A DNA stretch of 64,000 bases from UBA11957 sp963603285 (lineage in GTDB: Bacteria; Bacillota; Clostridia; Lachnospirales; Lachnospiraceae): positions 1 through 64,000 of the forward strand of contig CAVCMG010000005.1 of the NCBI GenBank assembly GCA_963603285.1, read 5' to 3'. The position numbers were made by a program, and so were the translations under genes. Under the pieces are notes generated by a model. The model worked only from the letters and a program-made list of their open reading frames with translations, had not been told where the DNA came from and made no database searches. The stretch's first letter is position 1, and every line of letters starts with the position of its first letter. Below, one piece after another: positions 61,477 through 64,000 of the stretch.

Positions 61477-61965
61477 TTATAAAACGATCTTGAACCAGTC
61501 TTTTTCCGGAAAATCAACAACTGTACAGTCGTTGGCATATGTACATTCCGGCAGAATGATCATGGCATGAAGGACGTCGTTGTGTACCGGCATCGGACAG
61601 AGATGCCAGATCGCTGCATTTAATTTAACCATTGTACCCTTCGGAACGATAAAAGCTTTGGCAAGCTCCGGTACAGGTGTACCGCCGGAAGCCGGTGCCA
61701 CATGGATCAGCATATCGTCGTCAAGCGCAACGATACCTTCCCAGGTTGTGGTATGGTATTCGGCTGCTTTGATCACGCGGTCGTCCTTTTTGACGGCGAT
61801 CGGAGAGAAGCCGAGACTTCCCACACAGGAGCCGGAGATCCGGTCCGGATAGAAGCTGTGGATTTCGCCCTGCAGCGGATAGCCTGTCGGTTCTGTCATG
61901 GAACAGAACGTGCCATAAGGGGCAAAATCTGCAGCATTGATGTTGACTGCTTTGATTTCTCGCAT
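61477..61965 (-). CDS. Ureidoglycolate lyase (AllA) family protein
   Basis: This 162-residue protein has a cupin-like fold. The stretches FAPYGTFCSMTEPTGYP, then EYHTTTWEGIVALDDDMLIH and GTMVKLNAAIWHLCPMPV follow the AllA pattern (family PF04115). AllA releases glyoxylate and urea from ureidoglycolate in allantoin use, but no other allantoin genes are seen here and many family members have other roles. GGGAGGG lies five bases before ATG 61965; a longer frame from 62046 has no ribosome site. Convergent with purB. Confidence 0.72.
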   Translation of the reverse strand: MREIKAVNINAADFAPYGTFCSMTEPTGYPLQGEIHSFYPDRISGSCVGSLGFSPIAVKKDDRVIKAAEYHTTTWEGIVALDDDMLIHVAPASGGTPVPELAKAFIVPKGTMVKLNAAIWHLCPMPVHNDVLHAMIILPECTYANDCTVVDFPEKDWFKIVL

Positions 61966-62146
61966 AAAAACCCTCCCTGGACTGTCGGATAGGACAGTCT
62001 TTTTTATGTACCTGTATATTATAGCTGACATCCGGTGCGGAGACAAGATATCTGAAGATTTTTTATGGGATAAATAGCGAAAAAATATGATTTATAACGT
62101 ATCTGTGGTACTTTCTGGATGTGCGGAATAAAAATGAAATTACCTG

Positions 62147-62202
62147 TTGCACATTTTATGGTGTTAGTGTATACTAACAAACGTGAGTTAGAGAAAACTA
62201 AC
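62147..62202 (+). promoter_or_regulatory. Enolase promoter with two DtxR-type operators
   Basis: TTGCAC (62147-62152) and TATACT (62170-62175) are 17 bases apart. GTTAG-N6-CTAAC occurs twice: 62163-62178, covering the -10, and 62187-62202, just after the start point. Their centres are 24 bases apart. The same palindrome lies at the promoter of the DtxR-type gene (15250-15265). The leader 62203-62345 holds a small stem GCCTGT/ACAGGC but no known riboswitch; 61966-62146 is AT-rich without a gene. Confidence 0.72.
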
Positions 62203-62345
62203 AAGCATGTGTAGATCATTGGACTCCGGCTCAGCTGACTGGCATGGGCTTTTGACGGACGGTTTGCTACGCTGCCCGGCATGGCCTGTGGTTTCTACAG
62301 GCAGGAAAACACGGGTGGGAGTACATTAGAAAAGGAGATTTCACA

Positions 62346-63644
62346 ATGGAATACTTACAGATTGAAAAGGTTGTAGGACGGGAAATTCTGGACTCCAGAG
62401 GCAATCCGACCGTAGAGGCAGAGGTTTATCTCGTAGATGGTACGATTGCCAGAGGTACGGCACCGAGCGGTGCTTCCACCGGTGAGTTCGAAGCGCTGGA
62501 GCTTCGTGATGGAGATAAGAGCAGATACCTTGGCAAGGGTGTGGAAAAAGCCGTTGCCAATATCAATACAGTGATCAATGATACCTTACAGGGCATGGAT
62601 GCCTCCGATATCTATGCGATCGACGCAGCCATGATCAAAGCGGACGGTACAAAGGACAAGTCAAAGCTGGGCGCCAATGCAATTCTGGCTGTATCCATCG
62701 CCTGCTGTCGTGCGGCAGCTACATCGCTGGATATTCCGCTGTACAGATTCCTTGGCGGCGTGAGCGGCAATCGTCTGCCGGTGCCGATGATGAATATTGT
62801 CAATGGTGGCTGCCATGCGCTGTCCAGTGGCCTGGATGTACAGGAATTTATGATCATGCCGGTAGGGGCACCTTCCTTTAAGGAGTGTCTGCGCTGGTGT
62901 GCCGAGGTGTTCCATGCACTGGCTTCCATCCTCAAGGAGAGAGGACTGGCAACTTCCGTAGGTGATGAGGGTGGTTTTGCACCGGCATTAAAATCCGATG
63001 AAGAAGCCATTGAGACGATTCTGGAGGCCGTAAAGAAAGCCGGATACGAGCCGGGTAAGGATTTCCGTATCGCCATGGATGCCGCTTCCTCAGAATGGAA
63101 GAGCGAGAAAGGTAAGGGCTATTACAAGCTGCCGAAGGCCGGTACAGAGTATACTTCCGAAGAGCTGATCGAGCACTGGGCAAAGCTGTGTGAAAAATAT
63201 CCGATCATTTCCATCGAGGATGGTCTGGATGAAGAGGACTGGGAAGGCTGGCAGAAGCTGACTGCCCGTCTGGGAGATAAAGTGCAGCTGGTCGGCGATG
63301 ATCTGTTTGTTACCAATACAGAGAGACTGTCCAAGGGTATTTCTCTGGGCGCGGGTAATGCGATCCTGATCAAATTAAACCAGATCGGATCCGTTTCCGA
63401 GACACTGGAAGCCATCAAGATGGCACATAAGGCCGGTTACACCGCCATTTCCTCCCATCGTTCCGGTGAGACCGCTGACACTACGATCGCCGATCTGGCC
63501 GTAGCCTTAAATACCTGCCAGATCAAGACCGGTGCACCGTCCCGTTCCGAGCGTGTGGCTAAATACAACCAGCTGCTGCGCATCGAAGAGGAACTGGGAG
63601 CTTCCGCAGTATATCCGGGCATCGGGGCTTTTAATGTAAAATAA
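62346..63644 (+). CDS. eno: Enolase (phosphopyruvate hydratase)
   Basis: This 432-residue glycolytic enzyme interconverts 2-phosphoglycerate and phosphoenolpyruvate and needs Mg or Mn. Hallmarks are GREILDSRGNPTVEAEV, GAPSFKECLRW, TSVGDEGGFAP, the metal site in ISIEDGLDEEDW, VQLVGDDLFVTN and LIKLNQIGSVSETL with the catalytic lysine, then SHRSGETAD. AAGGAG precedes the ATG. It is monocistronic, with a long leader and two GTTAG/CTAAC operators over its promoter, unusual for a housekeeping enzyme. Confidence 0.97.
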   Translation: MEYLQIEKVVGREILDSRGNPTVEAEVYLVDGTIARGTAPSGASTGEFEALELRDGDKSRYLGKGVEKAVANINTVINDTLQGMDASDIYAIDAAMIKADGTKDKSKLGANAILAVSIACCRAAATSLDIPLYRFLGGVSGNRLPVPMMNIVNGGCHALSSGLDVQEFMIMPVGAPSFKECLRWCAEVFHALASILKERGLATSVGDEGGFAPALKSDEEAIETILEAVKKAGYEPGKDFRIAMDAASSEWKSEKGKGYYKLPKAGTEYTSEELIEHWAKLCEKYPIISIEDGLDEEDWEGWQKLTARLGDKVQLVGDDLFVTNTERLSKGISLGAGNAILIKLNQIGSVSETLEAIKMAHKAGYTAISSHRSGETADTTIADLAVALNTCQIKTGAPSRSERVAKYNQLLRIEEELGASAVYPGIGAFNVK

Positions 63645-63687
63645 ATACATAAAAAAGCAAAAGAATCGTAATGAAAAAGAAATAAAA

Positions 63688-63723
63688 GAATAAATAACAG
63701 AATAAATAACAGAATAAATAACA
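63688..63723 (+). repeat. Three tandem 12-bp repeats
   Basis: GAATAAATAACA occurs three times without a gap at 63688-63723, in the AT-rich region after eno. The role is unknown; it may be replication slippage. Confidence 0.9.
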
Positions 63724-63759
63724 GTAACTCTGTAAAAAATATGTAAAAAAGTACAAACA

Positions 63760-63790
63760 GGGCAGAAAGCAGGTCTTTCTGCCTTGTTTG
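63760..63790 (+). terminator. Terminator after eno
   Basis: GGCAGAAAG pairs with CTTTCTGCC around the loop CAGGT, followed by TTGTTTG. The T-tract is interrupted and doubles as the next -35. Confidence 0.7.
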
Positions 63791-63812
63791 CGTTTCAGGC
63801 CTGTGGTATACT
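63784..63812 (+). promoter_or_regulatory. Sigma-A promoter of the last gene
   Basis: TTGTTT (63784-63789) and TATACT (63807-63812) are 17 bases apart, 33 bases before the start codon. Confidence 0.65.
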
Positions 63813-63845
63813 TGGCGTAGCTATGCAAAAAGAGGAGGTTAAAAA

Positions 63846-64000
63846 GTGAAGAAAGGTAAAAGATTGCTGATTCTGCTGGCAGGTCTGGCAGTAGCTGTTT
63901 CGACGCTTATCGGACAGGTAACAACAGTATCTGCGGATACAACGGCGGTGAATCATAATGTGGCATTAGACCGTAATTATAAAAAATATATTGCAGATGC
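63846..64000 (+). CDS. Secreted protein, N-terminus only (cut by the window edge)
   Basis: A GTG start with AGAGGAGG seven bases upstream opens a frame that runs off the right edge. The first residues are a signal peptide: KKGKR, then LLILLAGLAVAVSTLIG, and a likely cleavage after TVSA. The mature part begins DTTAVNHNVALDRNYKKYIA, too short to assign a family. Confidence 0.75.
   Translation, partial: MKKGKRLLILLAGLAVAVSTLIGQVTTVSADTTAVNHNVALDRNYKKYIAD

Noticed and set aside
62203..62345. The long enolase leader as a riboswitch
   Set aside because: It has a small stem but none of the conserved blocks of known metal, purine or sugar riboswitches that I could recognise.
63688..63723. Tandem repeats after eno as a CRISPR array
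   Set aside because: The unit is 12 bp with no spacers and no cas genes; it is a simple tandem repeat.

Overview
The window looks like chromosome of a gut Firmicute of the family Lachnospiraceae. The genus cannot be fixed from sequence alone. The reasons are AGGAGG-type ribosome binding sites in front of nearly every gene, sigma-A promoters, moderate GC, and gene families typical of that group: DUF4179/ECF pairs, DUF4317, DUF6110, DUF5716/DUF5717, a conjugated bile salt hydrolase and fermentative D-lactate dehydrogenase. Two runs of ten Ns (4267-4276 and 28598-28607) show that this is a scaffold with gaps; the second lies inside a sensor kinase gene.

Layout. 1-360: 3' end of a 23S rRNA gene, a spacer without a visible 5S gene, and tRNA-Trp. 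0.4-6.5 kb: a probable catabolic locus with a FAD oxidoreductase, a divergent AraC regulator, an AroE-like dehydrogenase lacking the usual shikimate-binding serines, a bicupin and an HSL-type esterase. 6.6-15 kb: a lipoprotein, VOC and metallo-beta-lactamase-fold proteins, a DUF4317 fragment-like gene, an ECF sigma/anti-sigma pair, MATE and DUF368 transporters, and AzlCD. 14.8-18 kb: a metal homeostasis block (DtxR-type repressor, DUF6110, P-type ATPase). 18-18.5 kb: a 276-nt cloverleaf-like inverted repeat (element A) and a G-rich tract. 18.5-32.4 kb: bile salt hydrolase, SulP, purC, an orphan peptide-type binding lipoprotein, Rex-site-linked ldhA, hom, a hybrid kinase, an NSS transporter and a membrane-anchored hypothetical. 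32.5-39.8 kb: a GH3 beta-glucosidase pseudogene, then an IclR-linked operon (DapA-family lyase, FAD oxidoreductase, sugar-type ABC importer without its ATPase). 40-44.5 kb: a heterodimeric ABC exporter and an SseB-like protein. 44.6-50.3 kb: an operon of LRR protein, VWA protein, MoxR ATPase, coaBC and coaX, ending at a second long hairpin (element B, 46-bp perfect arms). 50.6-58.1 kb: a HEPN-like membrane protein, a CobD/HisC-like aminotransferase and a three-gene DUF5717/Hsp70-like/TPR unit. 58.3-64 kb: purF, purB, an AllA-like protein, enolase and the start of a secreted protein.

The strongest candidates for undescribed biology are: (i) elements A and B, two long structured inverted repeats with shared flanking motifs, each placed just after a stop codon; (ii) the DUF5717-DUF5716-TPR unit, which resembles a dedicated Hsp70-like machine; and (iii) a regulatory link in which the palindrome GTTAG-N6-CTAAC lies at the promoter of the DtxR-type regulator and twice at the enolase promoter, about 47 kb away.
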